From assembly GCA_944324365.1 (NCBI GenBank), contig CALUWA010000009.1, positions 1-52,352 on the forward strand: DNA of 52,352 bases, read 5' to 3'. The notes under the pieces were generated by a model that did not search any database, had not been told where the DNA came from, and saw only the letters and a program-made list of their open reading frames with translations. This document shows, one piece after another, positions 8,171 through 17,353 of the stretch. The position numbers and the translations under genes are program-made. This DNA comes from Candidatus Gastranaerophilales bacterium. GTDB lineage: Bacteria; Cyanobacteriota; Vampirovibrionia; Gastranaerophilales; Gastranaerophilaceae. Each line of letters begins with the position of its first letter. The stretch's first letter is position 1.

Positions 8171-9245
8171 ATATTGGATAGCGTTATCGTCAATAGAACA
8201 AATTGACAGTACTTTTATTCAAAGAATTTACAATTATTTTGGAGATGTCGAAACAGCTTATAATGCTTCGCTGTCGGATTTGTCGCAAATTGACGGCCTA
8301 AGTGTTAAAAAGGCCGAAAAATTTATAGAAAAAAGAAAAAATCTTGATCTTGAAAAAACATATAATACTGTTTTGGAAAAAGGGATAAAATATTTTACAT
8401 TTGAAGATATGAATTATCCCAAAATGCTGAAAGAAATTTCCGATCCTCCGGCGGTATTGTATTACAAAGGGAACCCTGAACTTTGCAACTTTGAAAAAAC
8501 AGTTGCAGTAGTCGGCTCGCGCAAAGCCAGCTTCCACGCAAAAGAAGCCGTTGAAAAAATAGTGTCGGAACTTGAAGGAACAGATATATGCATAGTTTCA
8601 GGTCTGGCCTCCGGTATTGATACAAGTGCTCACACAAGCGCACTTAAGCATAATCTGAAAACAATCGGAGTAATTGCAAGCGGCTTTGACTTCACATATC
8701 CGGCAAGTAATAAGCATTTATATGAACAGATTGAACAAGGCGGAGGCTTGGTTGTAAGCGAATATTATCCGACATTTGAGCCTTTAAAGTTCAGATTTCC
8801 GCAGAGAAACAGAATAGTATCGGGTCTTTCTTACGGCACGCTTGTTGCGGAAGCTTCGATGAAAAGCGGGGCGCTTATTACGGCAAATCTCACTCTTGAA
8901 CAGGGAAGAGAGTTAATGTGTATCCCGGGGCTTATTTCCAATCCGAACACGGAAGGAATATATAAACTTCTCAAAAACGGAGCCACACTTGTAACTTGTG
9001 CAAATGATATTCTTGAAGCATTAAATTGGGAAATTAAACCCGCCAAACAGCTTCAGATGCCGCTTTCTGATTTAACTGATGATGAACAGAAAATTTACAA
9101 CGCGCTTGAAGTGGAAGAAAAGGGGTTTGATGAGTTAAGTACAATTACAAAAATTAACACAAATGATTTATTGATAAACTTGACAACCATGGAGCTTAAA
9201 GGGATAATAAAACAGGTAGCCGGCGACAGGTATAAAAGAGTTTAA
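8163..9245 (+). CDS. dprA: DNA processing protein DprA
   Basis: The protein has 360 residues. There is a helix-hairpin-helix-like N-terminus (LSDLSQIDGLSVKKAEKF), a Rossmann-like DprA core (VAVVGSRKAS near 116, IVSGLASGIDTSAH near 142, FRFPQRNRIVSGLS near 207, GALITANLTLEQGRELMCIPG) and a winged-helix-like C-terminus. DprA loads RecA onto incoming single-stranded DNA during natural transformation. It overlaps the TPR gene and lies upstream of topA, a common pairing. It suggests competence, together with the type IV-like prepilins in the window. Confidence 0.93.
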   Translation: MDKYWIALSSIEQIDSTFIQRIYNYFGDVETAYNASLSDLSQIDGLSVKKAEKFIEKRKNLDLEKTYNTVLEKGIKYFTFEDMNYPKMLKEISDPPAVLYYKGNPELCNFEKTVAVVGSRKASFHAKEAVEKIVSELEGTDICIVSGLASGIDTSAHTSALKHNLKTIGVIASGFDFTYPASNKHLYEQIEQGGGLVVSEYYPTFEPLKFRFPQRNRIVSGLSYGTLVAEASMKSGALITANLTLEQGRELMCIPGLISNPNTEGIYKLLKNGATLVTCANDILEALNWEIKPAKQLQMPLSDLTDDEQKIYNALEVEEKGFDELSTITKINTNDLLINLTTMELKGIIKQVAGDRYKRV

Positions 9246-9248
9246 ACC

Positions 9249-9373
9249 ATCCGTCATTGCGAGGTCGGATTTTCGGTAGGGTGCCGTGGCACGAAGTGCC
9301 CCAGCCCGTAAGTTGGAGCCAGACGTTACTCCGGCGACAACCCGAATAATCCGATAGCAAGCAAAGCAATCCA
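9249..9373. repeat. Dispersed palindromic repeat, copy 1 (dprA-topA spacer)
   Basis: About 120 bases matching 43997-44118: CGTCATTGC, TCGGATTTTCGG, a GGCAC-gaa-GTGCC hairpin, GTTGGAGCCAGACGTTACTC, CGGCGACAACC, GAATAATCCGATA and AGCAATCC. The outer parts are imperfect inverted repeats (TCGGATTTTCGG against CCGAATAATCCGA). It is noncoding and fills the dprA-topA gap. Confidence 0.85.
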
Positions 9374-9412
9374 GAGAAAACAACAATCCGGGAGAAAGAA
9401 TAAGGAAAATAA

Positions 9413-11716
9413 ATGGCAGCAAAAACTACAAATAAAAAAGAAAAAGCATTAGTTATAGTCGAGTCTCCGGCAAAATCTAAAACCATTAAAAAAATTTTGG
9501 GAGATGGATACCAGATTGAAGCAAGTTTCGGACACGTGAGAAATCTTCCGACAAAAGATCCTTCAACCGAAAACTTGGGATTTGATATCCAAAACCACTT
9601 CCAGCCGAAGTTTGAAATAATCCCCGGCAAACAAGCCGTCGTAAAAAAATTAAATGATTTAGCCAAAAAAGCAGACAAAATTTATCTTGCATCCGACCCC
9701 GACCGTGAAGGAGAAGCAATTGCCTGGCATGTAAGACAAATTCTGAATGTTCCGGATGATAAAATTTCAAGAATTGTATTTAACGAAATTACCCCGAAAG
9801 CCGTAAAACATTCAGTTGAAAATCCTCGCGGAATTGATATGGATATGGTTCAGGCACAGCAGACAAGACAAATTCTTGATAAACTCGTAGGCTACAAGTT
9901 AAGCCCTGTTTTATGGAAACAAATAGGAAACCGTAATCTTTCGGCAGGACGTGTACAGTCAGTTGCTCTCCGAATGATTTGCGAAAGAGAAGAAGAAATT
10001 GAAGCTTTTGTACCGCAGGAATACTGGTCAATTCACGCAAATCTTGACAAAGACGGCAAAACTTTTGAAGCGGAACTTTCAAAGATTAAAGGAAAAGCCG
10101 TAGAAAAAAATATTAAAAATAAAGACGAAGCACAAAAAATTGTAGATTTCCTGACAAATTACCCGTCGGAATTTGATGTAACAAAAGTTACCAAAAAATC
10201 AACCAAACGTAAGCCTACGGCACCTTTTATAACATCAACCATGCAAAGAGCCGCAAGTTCAAAACTCGGTTTTGGCGTGCAAAAAACAATGCAGGTTGCC
10301 CAAAGACTCTACGAAGGTATTGAAATTGACGGCACTCCTGTCGGTTTGATTACCTACATGAGAACAGACAGTGTGAGAGTTTCGGATGATGCGCAGGATA
10401 TGGCAAAAAACTTTATCCTCCAAAATTACGGCGAAAAATATTATCCTGCCAAGCCGAATATTTACGTCAAGGGCAAACAAAATGTTCAGGATGCGCACGA
10501 AGCAATCAGACCGTCTTACCCTGAAAGAACACCTGACAGTATTAAAAAATATCTCGATAATGACCAGTACAAATTGTACAAACTTATCTGGGAAAAATTT
10601 ATGTCATCGCAAATGTCGCCTGCAGATATTGCAAACAAAACCGTAGAGATAACCGCAGGTGATTATACTCTAAAAGCGGGAACAAGCAAAATTACGTTTG
10701 ACGGATTTTTGAGAGTTTATAACGATTCCGAAGAAGAAGCTCCGGAAGCAGATGCAAAAATTCCTGATTTGAATGAGGGTGATAAGGTAAAATGTGTTAA
10801 AGTTGAACCAAAGCAGCACTTCACCCAGCCGCCTCCAAGATATAACGAAGCTTCTCTTGTTAAAGCACTGGAAGAGTACGGTATCGGCCGTCCGTCTACT
10901 TATGCAACCATAATTACGGTTATTCAAACCCGTAAATATGTTGAAAAGAAAGATAAAGCGCTTCATCCGACACTTTTGGGCAGAACTGTTTCCAAGCAGC
11001 TTGTAAACCAGTTTGCGGATATTATGGATTACAAATTTACGGCAGGCATGGAAACAAAACTTGATGAAATTGCCGAGAAAAAAGCTGTCTGGAATGATGT
11101 TTTGCAGGAATTTTACACCCCGTTTATAGATGAAGTAAACAAAGCGCTTCAAACAGGGGAACGTGTAAGAATTGAAACCAAAGTTAAATGCCCGAACTGC
11201 GGGCGTCCTATGCTTGTAAGAACTAGCCGCAAGGGAACACAATTCTTAGGCTGCTCCGGCTATCCGGAATGCAAAACTGCAATGTCGCTTAATGCAATGA
11301 ATGAAGGCGCTGAATCCCAAAATTCCGAACAGGAAATTTGCGAAGAAAAATGTGACAAATGCGGTTCTGATATGGTTTATAAGACAGGCCCTTACGGGAA
11401 ATATATGGAATGTATAAATCCGGAATGCGGAAGCCGCAAAGCAGTAATAAAAACAACAGGTGTTACATGTCCTAAATGCGGTCAGGGCCAAATAGTTGAG
11501 AGAAAATCAAAACGCGGCACAATATTCTACGGCTGCAACAAGTATCCTGACTGCGATTTCGTTATGTGGAACGAACCTACGGGAGAAACCTGTCCTGATT
11601 GCGGTTCGCTTCTTGGGAAAGTAGTAACCAAAAAAGGAACATCCCTTAAATGCTCGAATGCAAAGTGCGGATTTAAAAAAGAAGTTCCTGTTGACTCCGA
11701 AACAGAAGAAATGTAA
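9413..11716 (+). CDS. topA: DNA topoisomerase I
   Basis: This 767-residue type IA topoisomerase relaxes negative supercoils. A Toprim domain (ALVIVESPAKSKTIKKI, then LASDPDREGEAIAWH) is followed by the catalytic core with the active tyrosine in YMRTDS near residue 315, PPPRYNEASLVKALEE and GRPSTYATII. Four CxxC zinc ribbons close the protein (CPNCGRPMLV, CDKCGSDMVY, CPKCGQGQIV, CPDCGSLLGK), a full-length architecture. The start follows AAGGAAAATAA. A repeat separates it from dprA, so it may have its own promoter. Confidence 0.96.
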   Translation: MAAKTTNKKEKALVIVESPAKSKTIKKILGDGYQIEASFGHVRNLPTKDPSTENLGFDIQNHFQPKFEIIPGKQAVVKKLNDLAKKADKIYLASDPDREGEAIAWHVRQILNVPDDKISRIVFNEITPKAVKHSVENPRGIDMDMVQAQQTRQILDKLVGYKLSPVLWKQIGNRNLSAGRVQSVALRMICEREEEIEAFVPQEYWSIHANLDKDGKTFEAELSKIKGKAVEKNIKNKDEAQKIVDFLTNYPSEFDVTKVTKKSTKRKPTAPFITSTMQRAASSKLGFGVQKTMQVAQRLYEGIEIDGTPVGLITYMRTDSVRVSDDAQDMAKNFILQNYGEKYYPAKPNIYVKGKQNVQDAHEAIRPSYPERTPDSIKKYLDNDQYKLYKLIWEKFMSSQMSPADIANKTVEITAGDYTLKAGTSKITFDGFLRVYNDSEEEAPEADAKIPDLNEGDKVKCVKVEPKQHFTQPPPRYNEASLVKALEEYGIGRPSTYATIITVIQTRKYVEKKDKALHPTLLGRTVSKQLVNQFADIMDYKFTAGMETKLDEIAEKKAVWNDVLQEFYTPFIDEVNKALQTGERVRIETKVKCPNCGRPMLVRTSRKGTQFLGCSGYPECKTAMSLNAMNEGAESQNSEQEICEEKCDKCGSDMVYKTGPYGKYMECINPECGSRKAVIKTTGVTCPKCGQGQIVERKSKRGTIFYGCNKYPDCDFVMWNEPTGETCPDCGSLLGKVVTKKGTSLKCSNAKCGFKKEVPVDSETEEM

Positions 11717-11738
11717 AATAAACCAAAAGGAGAGATAT

Positions 11739-12578
11739 ATGGAAAAATTCGGACTTATCGGCTATCCTCTGGGGCATTCAATGTCAGCGGTTATCCACCG
11801 TGCCGGATTTAAAAGTATCGGGATTAATGCATCTTACGAAATACTTGAAACCAGTCCGGAAAATCTTATTGAAAGAATAAAATCATTTAAACGCGACGGT
11901 TATTCGGGGTTTAATGTAACTATTCCGCATAAAGTTCCGCTTGCTCTTTTTGTGGATGATGTAGACAGATATGCAGATATAACAGGGGCAATCAATACTG
12001 TAAAAATTAATCCTGACAAAACAATGAAGGGTTATAATACAGATGTAGCGGGATTTAAAAAAGCAATCCCGGAAACTATTGATTTAACGGGAAAAACCGC
12101 CGCAATTCTCGGCACCGGCGGAGCAAGCCGCGCTGCTGTCATGGGACTTGCCGACAAAGGAATAAAAGAAATCGGTATTTACACAAGAAGTATCCCGAAT
12201 GCCATGGACTATATGGCTTATGTAAGAAGAAAATTTCCTGCGATTACATTCAACTCATACCAGATTGACAGAGTTCGGGACTTATCTAAATATGATATTC
12301 TGGTAAATACCACCCCGATAGGAATGCTCGGCAAATCAGCCGATATGACACCTGTTGAAAAACCGGCTTTATCAACTCTGCCTAACAATGCAATTGTTTA
12401 CGATATAATTTATAACCCAAAGAAAACTGTTCTCTTAAAAAATGCGGAAGAACTTGGCTACCAAACAATTAACGGAGTTGATATGCTTGTATATCAGGCT
12501 GTATCGGCACAAGAAATATGGTTTGGCAAAACTCCGAGTTTTTCTGATATGAAAATTGCCTTGCTGGAAAATTTATAA
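11739..12578 (+). CDS. aroE: Shikimate dehydrogenase
   Basis: The protein has 279 residues from ATG 11739, which follows AAAGGAGAG. A longer in-frame extension reaches back into topA and is not used. Motifs: GYPLGHSMS substrate loop, NVTIPHK with the catalytic lysine, TGAINTVK, GYNTDVAGF, the NADP-binding LGTGGASRAAVMG and NTTPIGM. It reduces 3-dehydroshikimate to shikimate. aroK and aroB lie together at 42156-43723, so the pathway is scattered. Confidence 0.95.
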   Translation: MEKFGLIGYPLGHSMSAVIHRAGFKSIGINASYEILETSPENLIERIKSFKRDGYSGFNVTIPHKVPLALFVDDVDRYADITGAINTVKINPDKTMKGYNTDVAGFKKAIPETIDLTGKTAAILGTGGASRAAVMGLADKGIKEIGIYTRSIPNAMDYMAYVRRKFPAITFNSYQIDRVRDLSKYDILVNTTPIGMLGKSADMTPVEKPALSTLPNNAIVYDIIYNPKKTVLLKNAEELGYQTINGVDMLVYQAVSAQEIWFGKTPSFSDMKIALLENL

Positions 12579-12590
12579 AATGTTGGGTAG

Positions 12591-12612
12591 TTACATAACC
12601 AATGTTATGTAA
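12591..12612. repeat. Paired TTACATAAC element end
   Basis: TTACATAAC and GTTATGTAA flank a four-base CAAT centre, giving a perfect inverted repeat. The sequence after it (GACATATACAGCAATA) matches that after the repeat end at 233-256, so it belongs to the same dispersed family. Confidence 0.7.
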
Positions 12613-12645
12613 GGACATATACAGCAATAGCGAAAAAGGTATTAT

Positions 12646-12732
12646 TATAAGTTCCCTCCACAGCTCGGGCAGGGTCAGGGCGGGGAACAACTCCCAATCC
12701 CAGCCTTCCCAAAGTAGGGGAAGGTGTTTATA
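12646..12732. repeat. GC-rich dispersed repeat
   Basis: CTCCCAATCCCAGCCTTCCC and AAGTAGGGGAAGG match, in reverse complement, the sequence near 52296-52340 (CCTTCCCCTACTTGGGGAAGG). This is a different repeat class from the others. No gene is seen in the aroE-fabF gap. Confidence 0.6.
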
Positions 12733-12802
12733 ATAACTCACTTGCTTAATGACTTAGTCACTTTTTAATAAATTCTTTCTCAATCAAGAACAAAAATATC
12801 AA

Positions 12803-12837
12803 ATAAAAAACCCGCCTGAAACTCAGACGGGTTTTAA
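12803..12837 (-). terminator. Terminator after fabF
   Basis: On the minus strand, AAAACCCGTCTGA pairs with TCAGGCGGGTTTT with one G-U pair and runs into T residues, 20 bases after the fabF stop. Confidence 0.85.
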
Positions 12838-12856
12838 AATCATATTTACTATTAAT

Positions 12857-14110
12857 TTATTTAACTTCTTTTAAAATAATAGTCGCATTTTGTCCGCCAA
12901 AACCAAATGAATTTGACAGAGCTGCGTGAACTTCCGCTTTTCTTGCCTTATGCGGAACGTAATCCAAATCAGCAACAGCTTCATCCTGGTTATCGAGATT
13001 TATCGTAGGCGGAACAACACCTTCTGTAATAACTTTGGCACAAGCTATACATTCAACAGCACCTGTTGCACCAAGAAGGTGTCCGTGCATACTCTTTGTT
13101 GAACTTACAAGCAAATTCGGGTTCTGCTTTCTGTCGCCGAATACTCTTGCAACAGCGTGAGATTCAGCAATATCACCCAAACCGGTACTTGTACCGTGCG
13201 TATTAATATACTGTACATCTTCAGGTTTCATATGAGCATCTTCCAATGCAAGCTCCATAGATTTTGTAGCACCTTTACCTTCAGGACAAGGAGCAACAAC
13301 ATCATACGCATCAGCCGTCTGACCGTAGCCGACAACTTCCGCGTAAATCTTGGCACCGCGTTTCTTAGCGTGTTCATATTCTTCCAAAATTACAACACCG
13401 GCACCCTCAGACATAACAAAACCATCTCTGTCTTTGTCATATGGACGTGATGCTTTAGTCGGTTCGTCATTACGTTTTGACAAAGTTCTTGCGCTGGAAA
13501 AAGCACCGATACCTACATCGCAAATAGTTGCTTCGCAGCCGCCCGCAACCATAATATCCGCATCTCCGTATTGAATAGAGCGCATAGCATCACCAATAGA
13601 GTGGGTTCCTGTCGCACAAGCTGATACAACAACTTTATTAACGCCCTTGAAACCGTATTTCATAGAAATTCTGCCTGATGCCATATTTACAATCATCATA
13701 GGGATTGTGAACGGAGAACATTTATTAGGACCTTTTTCCAAAATTCTGATATGGTTATCTTCAAATGTTCTGAAACCGCCGGCAGCAGCACTAACTACAA
13801 CACCAATTTTATAAGGGTCAACATCTTTCACTTCTTCCAATTTTGCATCTTTTACAGCCTCATCAGCCGCAACCATAGCAAACTGGATAAATCTGTCCAT
13901 TTTTTTAGCTTCTTTCGGGTCAAGATAATCTTCCGGGTTAAAATTCTTAACTTCACCGGAAATCTTAACTACGTGTTTAGAAACATCTATCAATTCGGAA
14001 ATACTAATTCCGCTTTTACCTTCCACTAGGCTGTTCCAAAATTTATCAACGCCGACACCAAAAGGGGTAACGGCACCCATGCCTGTGATTACTACTCTTC
14101 TTTTAGTCAT
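12857..14110 (-). CDS. fabF: 3-oxoacyl-[ACP] synthase II
   Basis: This 417-residue condensing enzyme elongates acyl-ACP with malonyl-ACP. The active-site cysteine lies in VVSACATGTHSIG, the two histidines in THGTSTGLGD and KSMHGHLLGATG, and the C-terminal NSFGFGGQN loop is intact. It is last in the fatty acid synthesis operon, about 150 bases after acpP, and is followed by a terminator. Its length is normal for FabF. Confidence 0.96.
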   Translation of the reverse strand: MTKRRVVITGMGAVTPFGVGVDKFWNSLVEGKSGISISELIDVSKHVVKISGEVKNFNPEDYLDPKEAKKMDRFIQFAMVAADEAVKDAKLEEVKDVDPYKIGVVVSAAAGGFRTFEDNHIRILEKGPNKCSPFTIPMMIVNMASGRISMKYGFKGVNKVVVSACATGTHSIGDAMRSIQYGDADIMVAGGCEATICDVGIGAFSSARTLSKRNDEPTKASRPYDKDRDGFVMSEGAGVVILEEYEHAKKRGAKIYAEVVGYGQTADAYDVVAPCPEGKGATKSMELALEDAHMKPEDVQYINTHGTSTGLGDIAESHAVARVFGDRKQNPNLLVSSTKSMHGHLLGATGAVECIACAKVITEGVVPPTINLDNQDEAVADLDYVPHKARKAEVHAALSNSFGFGGQNATIILKEVK

Positions 14111-14259
14111 CTCTTTACCTTTTTTGTTCGCTTTAATAAATGTACGAGGGGAAAATCACTATTCAATTTTCACCCTCGCAACACCATATATCTTGTTTCT
14201 TAATATTTCTGACGGATTATACAGAACAGTAAAAGAAACAATTTTCAATCGACACAAGA

Positions 14260-14490
14260 CTACTTGTGAGAATCGATATAATTAACAGCGTCTTGAACTG
14301 TTTGAATTTTTTCAGCTTCTTCATCAGGAATTTCGCAACCGAATTCTTCTTCGAAAGCCATAACTAATTCAACTGTATCTAAAGAATCAGCACCCAAGTC
14401 AGCAGTGAAGCTAGCTTCCGGAGTAACTAAAGCTTCATCAACGCTCAATTGATCTACTACAACTTTTTTAACTTTTTCAAATGTACTCAT
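14260..14490 (-). CDS. acpP: Acyl carrier protein
   Basis: A 76-residue acidic four-helix protein with the phosphopantetheine attachment serine in [19 protein letters not shown]. The N-terminus [17 protein letters not shown] is typical. It carries fatty acyl chains as thioesters and sits between fabG and fabF as in many bacteria. The ATG follows GAGGAAAAGAAG. Confidence 0.97.
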   Translation of the reverse strand: MSTFEKVKKVVVDQLSVDEALVTPEASFTADLGADSLDTVELVMAFEEEFGCEIPDEEAEKIQTVQDAVNYIDSHK

Positions 14491-14613
14491 CTTCTTTTCC
14501 TCATTTTTATTGTATTACGAATTTTATTTTTCTACTTTATTATATCTGGCACAAAATTATTTTGCAACACATTTACAAAATCAGCCGGTTTTTGTTAAAA
14601 ATCTTTACTTAGC

Positions 14614-15345
14614 TTAAATCATCAAGCCGCCAGCAACTTCGATAGCCTGGCCGGTAACATATTCTGTATCAAGTGCAAGAAATTTAACAACTTTTGCAAT
14701 ATCTTCCGGTGTACCAAGTCTTTTCATCGGAATAGCTTTCAAGTATTCATCAATATTAGCCAAATCCTGAGTCATTGCAGTTTGGATAAATCCAGGGCAT
14801 ACCGCGTTTACTCTGATACCTCTTGAACCGAATTCTTTTGCAAGTGTCTGAGTCAAACCAATCAAACCTGCCTTAGAAGCAGAATAGTTTGCCTGCCCTG
14901 CATTACCGTGACGGCCTACAATACTTGACATATTAATAATTGAACCCTGGCGGGCTTTCATCATATACTTAATTACGGCATGTGTAACGCAGTATGCACT
15001 TGTAAGGTTGATTTTAATAACTCTTTCCCACTGTTCCATATCCATTCTGACAAACAAACCGTCTTTTGTAATACCAGCATTATTAAGCAAAATATCAATT
15101 TTGCCGTGTTCAGCAATCATTTTATCAACATTAGCCTGAACTTCTTCATCATTAGAAACATCAAATCTGTAAAAATAAGCATTTACACCGCAAGCTTTAA
15201 TTTCATCAAGCGCCGGTTGAGCTTTTTCAGCTTCACAAATATCATTAATAATAATATCGCAGCCTGCTTTTGCAAGTTCTAACGCACAAGCCAAACCGAT
15301 ACCGCGTGAACCACCGGTTACTAAAGCAATCTTTCTTTCTGTCAT
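14614..15345 (-). CDS. fabG: 3-oxoacyl-[ACP] reductase
   Basis: A short-chain dehydrogenase of about 243 residues: ALVTGGSRGIGLA cofactor loop, NNAG, the catalytic Ser in NMSSIVG, YSASK, and PGFIQTAMT. It reduces 3-oxoacyl-ACP with NADPH. A TTG one codon earlier could be read as the start, but ATG 15345 lies right after AAGGAGAAAATTG and is chosen. Gene order fabD-fabG-acpP-fabF supports the fatty acid role over a general SDR. Confidence 0.95.
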   Translation of the reverse strand: MTERKIALVTGGSRGIGLACALELAKAGCDIIINDICEAEKAQPALDEIKACGVNAYFYRFDVSNDEEVQANVDKMIAEHGKIDILLNNAGITKDGLFVRMDMEQWERVIKINLTSAYCVTHAVIKYMMKARQGSIINMSSIVGRHGNAGQANYSASKAGLIGLTQTLAKEFGSRGIRVNAVCPGFIQTAMTQDLANIDEYLKAIPMKRLGTPEDIAKVVKFLALDTEYVTGQAIEVAGGLMI

Positions 15346-15364
15346 CAATTTTCTCCTTATTTCT

Positions 15365-15383
15365 GTTGGGTTAAAAACCCAAC
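15365..15383. repeat. Small inverted repeat between fabD and fabG
   Basis: GTTGGGTT and AACCCAAC enclose three A residues. The adjoining CCAACCTAC recurs at 16401, suggesting a small dispersed repeat. It could form an attenuating hairpin in the operon mRNA. Confidence 0.5.
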
Positions 15384-15419
15384 CTACATTTTTTACACTA
15401 TTTTCTAAAAACTTATTTT

Positions 15420-16367
15420 TTATACCAGAGCCAGTTCTTCTTTCAAAGCCGCTATTGTATTGTCAAGGCTTGCCTTGTCAAACACATTGAACACTTTAGC
15501 TTCCGGAGCTATTTTCTTATTCAATCCCGCAAGAACTTTACCCGGCCCAATTTCAATGAAGATTTCGACACCGTCTTCTGTCATTTTCTGGATAGTCTGA
15601 GTCCAATGTACTGATGAATAAATTTGTTTTGGCATTTTTGCCCTGAAATCAGAAGCACTTTTTGTCGGCTGTGCATCAACATTGGTAACAACCGGAAGCA
15701 ATGCATCATTTAACTCTAAATCCGCAGCAAAATTTTCAAATTCCTTCCCGGCTTTTTCCATAAATTTAGAATGGAATGCACCTGATACCGCAAGAGGAAC
15801 AACTCTTCTCGCACCTTTTGCAAGCAGGATTTCGCCGGCTTTTGATACTGCAGCTTCATCACCTGTTATAACAACCTGAACAGGAGAATTATAGTTTGCA
15901 ACATCAACATACCCCACAGAGGATGCTTCTTTCAAAGCTTCTTCTACAGAACCTTCCGGCGCATTAAGAACTGCAGCCATAGCACCGCCTTTGGTACTGC
16001 CCATCAAATCAGCTCTTTTTTGAATAGCTTTCAATGTTGTTTCCAAATTCATAACACCTGCCGCATACATCGCGCAATATTCACCCAAGCTGTGACCTGC
16101 AGCATAATCAGGTATTATATTAAGCTCTGATTTTAAAGCTTCTAACGCTGCAATTGATGTTGTGACAATACAAGGCTGGGTATTAACAGTTTGTTTTAAA
16201 TCTTCCTCCGGTCCTTCAAAACACAACGTTGTGATACTTTTGCCTAAGATTTTATCAGCAGTATCGTAAACATTCTTTGCAATACCGTAAGTTTCATACA
16301 AATCTTTTCCCATTCCAACAGCCTGAGCCCCTTGACCCGGAAATAAAAACGCGATTTTTTTTGCCAT
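15420..16367 (-). CDS. fabD: Malonyl-CoA:ACP transacylase
   Basis: The protein has 315 residues with the FLFPGQGAQAVGMGKDL N-terminus, the nucleophile serine in AGHSLGEYCAM near residue 92, the catalytic histidine in SGAFHSKFM near 200, and the C-terminal IEIGPGKVLAGL. It charges ACP with malonyl groups. In the canonical cluster it follows fabH directly. Here about 3.2 kb of other genes intervene, and it has its own promoter-like sequence at 16432-16460. Confidence 0.96.
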   Translation of the reverse strand: MAKKIAFLFPGQGAQAVGMGKDLYETYGIAKNVYDTADKILGKSITTLCFEGPEEDLKQTVNTQPCIVTTSIAALEALKSELNIIPDYAAGHSLGEYCAMYAAGVMNLETTLKAIQKRADLMGSTKGGAMAAVLNAPEGSVEEALKEASSVGYVDVANYNSPVQVVITGDEAAVSKAGEILLAKGARRVVPLAVSGAFHSKFMEKAGKEFENFAADLELNDALLPVVTNVDAQPTKSASDFRAKMPKQIYSSVHWTQTIQKMTEDGVEIFIEIGPGKVLAGLNKKIAPEAKVFNVFDKASLDNTIAALKEELALV

Positions 16368-16431
16368 ATGTTATCCCTTCTCAAATGCCGGGCAAGTGCG
16401 CCCAACCTACTCTCTTAATAACCCTAATGCA

Positions 16432-16460
16432 ATTATACAATAAACACACGAAAAGTAAAC
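16432..16460 (-). promoter_or_regulatory. Putative promoter of fabD-fabG-acpP-fabF
   Basis: On the minus strand GTTTAC, a 17-base spacer and a perfect TATAAT (16432-16437) lie about 65 bases upstream of fabD. A separate promoter is what one expects if the accessory segment cut the operon. Confidence 0.55.
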
Positions 16461-16530
16461 CGTAATAACAAATTAGTACTAAAAAATGTAAAAATTTATA
16501 TTACAACAGATATGGATATTTCTTAGAATA

Positions 16531-16995
16531 TTATGCATCATATCGCTTAAATGTTTTCTCAATATTCTTTGAGATAACTGATTTCACTGTATCATATTCC
16601 GTTGTTAAAGCAGATATTTCAGTATCAAGATTTTTCATCTTCATATCTATAATGTTTTCTTTTGCATTGATTTTATCTTTTTCGCGGTTGTATTTTGCTT
16701 CGGCAATTGCTATACCCTCTTCATCAGTAATTTCTTTTATATAAGAATTGGTCGCATAATTACCCTGGTAATAATAGTTATCATCTCCTATTGTAGATAT
16801 ATACATTGAACCGTTTTGAAGCATTGTCTGAAGATATTCGTTATCCGTTACCTGGTCATTCTGTACCCAGCCCTTTGTTGCTATCTGGTTGAACAACATA
16901 TCATAGAAACTTGCTATCAAAAGATTATCACCTGAAACATTAGCATCTTGAACAACATTAAAAACAAAAATTTCGTTACATTTGGGCGTTTTACA
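16531..16995 (-). pseudogene. 5'-truncated coiled-coil protein gene
   Basis: The reading frame is open from 16995 but has no normal start. Clearly protein-like sequence (FVFNVVQDANVSGDNLLIAS) precedes the nominal TTG at 16920, so the true N-terminus is missing. A repeat end (17009-17038) sits just where the gene should continue. The C-terminal 75 residues are Lys/Glu-rich and coiled-coil-like (AEAKYNREKDKINAKENIID, then LTTEYDTVKSVISKNIEKTF). I do not recognise the family. It may be a remnant cut by the repeat. Confidence 0.55.
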
Positions 16996-17008
16996 CTATT
17001 TCCTGTAT

Positions 17009-17038
17009 TTACATAACCCATGTTAGTGCCTCAGGCAC
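17009..17038. repeat. Solo end of the TTACATAAC element
   Basis: TTACATAACCCATGTTA followed by GTGCCTCAGGCAC matches 40235-40264 with one mismatch; GTGCCTSAGGCAC is itself a small palindrome. The matching right end is not visible nearby. Confidence 0.75.
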
Positions 17039-17045
17039 AAAATCC

Positions 17046-17351
17046 CTAATTTATTTTATACAAATCGTCCTTTATTACCGAATAAAACTTTTCATCCAGA
17101 CTATTCAAATCCACAACATCAACTTCATACGGAAAAGTGGAATTTTCAAAATCTGATTTTATTTTAAAAATAATTGAATTATCAGCTTTTTTACCCGCAA
17201 AATCTATTGCAATATCAATATCGGAATACTCTTTAAAATCTCCTCTGGTTCTTGAGCCAAAAATGTAAAAAGACGCACCATTCCAGGCAATGTTTTTATT
17301 CAGAACCTCAAGTATAAAGTTTATATGCCGTTCTTCCAAGCCAAATCTCAT
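17046..17351 (-). CDS. mntA: MNT-type minimal nucleotidyltransferase
   Basis: The protein has 101 residues with the nucleotidyltransferase signature FGSRTRGDFKEYSDIDIAI (GSx10DxD) near residues 31-48 and a third acidic position in YEVDVVDL. It starts two bases after the HEPN gene. In HEPN-MNT pairs this enzyme is the antitoxin, shown in studied members to AMPylate the HEPN toxin. That activity here is inferred from family and pairing. It lies in the accessory segment that splits the fatty acid operon. Confidence 0.88.
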   Translation of the reverse strand: MRFGLEERHINFILEVLNKNIAWNGASFYIFGSRTRGDFKEYSDIDIAIDFAGKKADNSIIFKIKSDFENSTFPYEVDVVDLNSLDEKFYSVIKDDLYKIN

Positions 17352-17353
17352 AA

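Noticed and set aside
9246-9412. A protein-coding gene in the dprA-topA gap
   Set aside because: The minus-strand frames there are made of the dispersed repeat and run into topA; copies elsewhere do not preserve a frame.
10670-11242. A 190-codon minus-strand frame within topA
   Set aside because: topA is intact and strongly conserved here; the antisense frame has no start signals.
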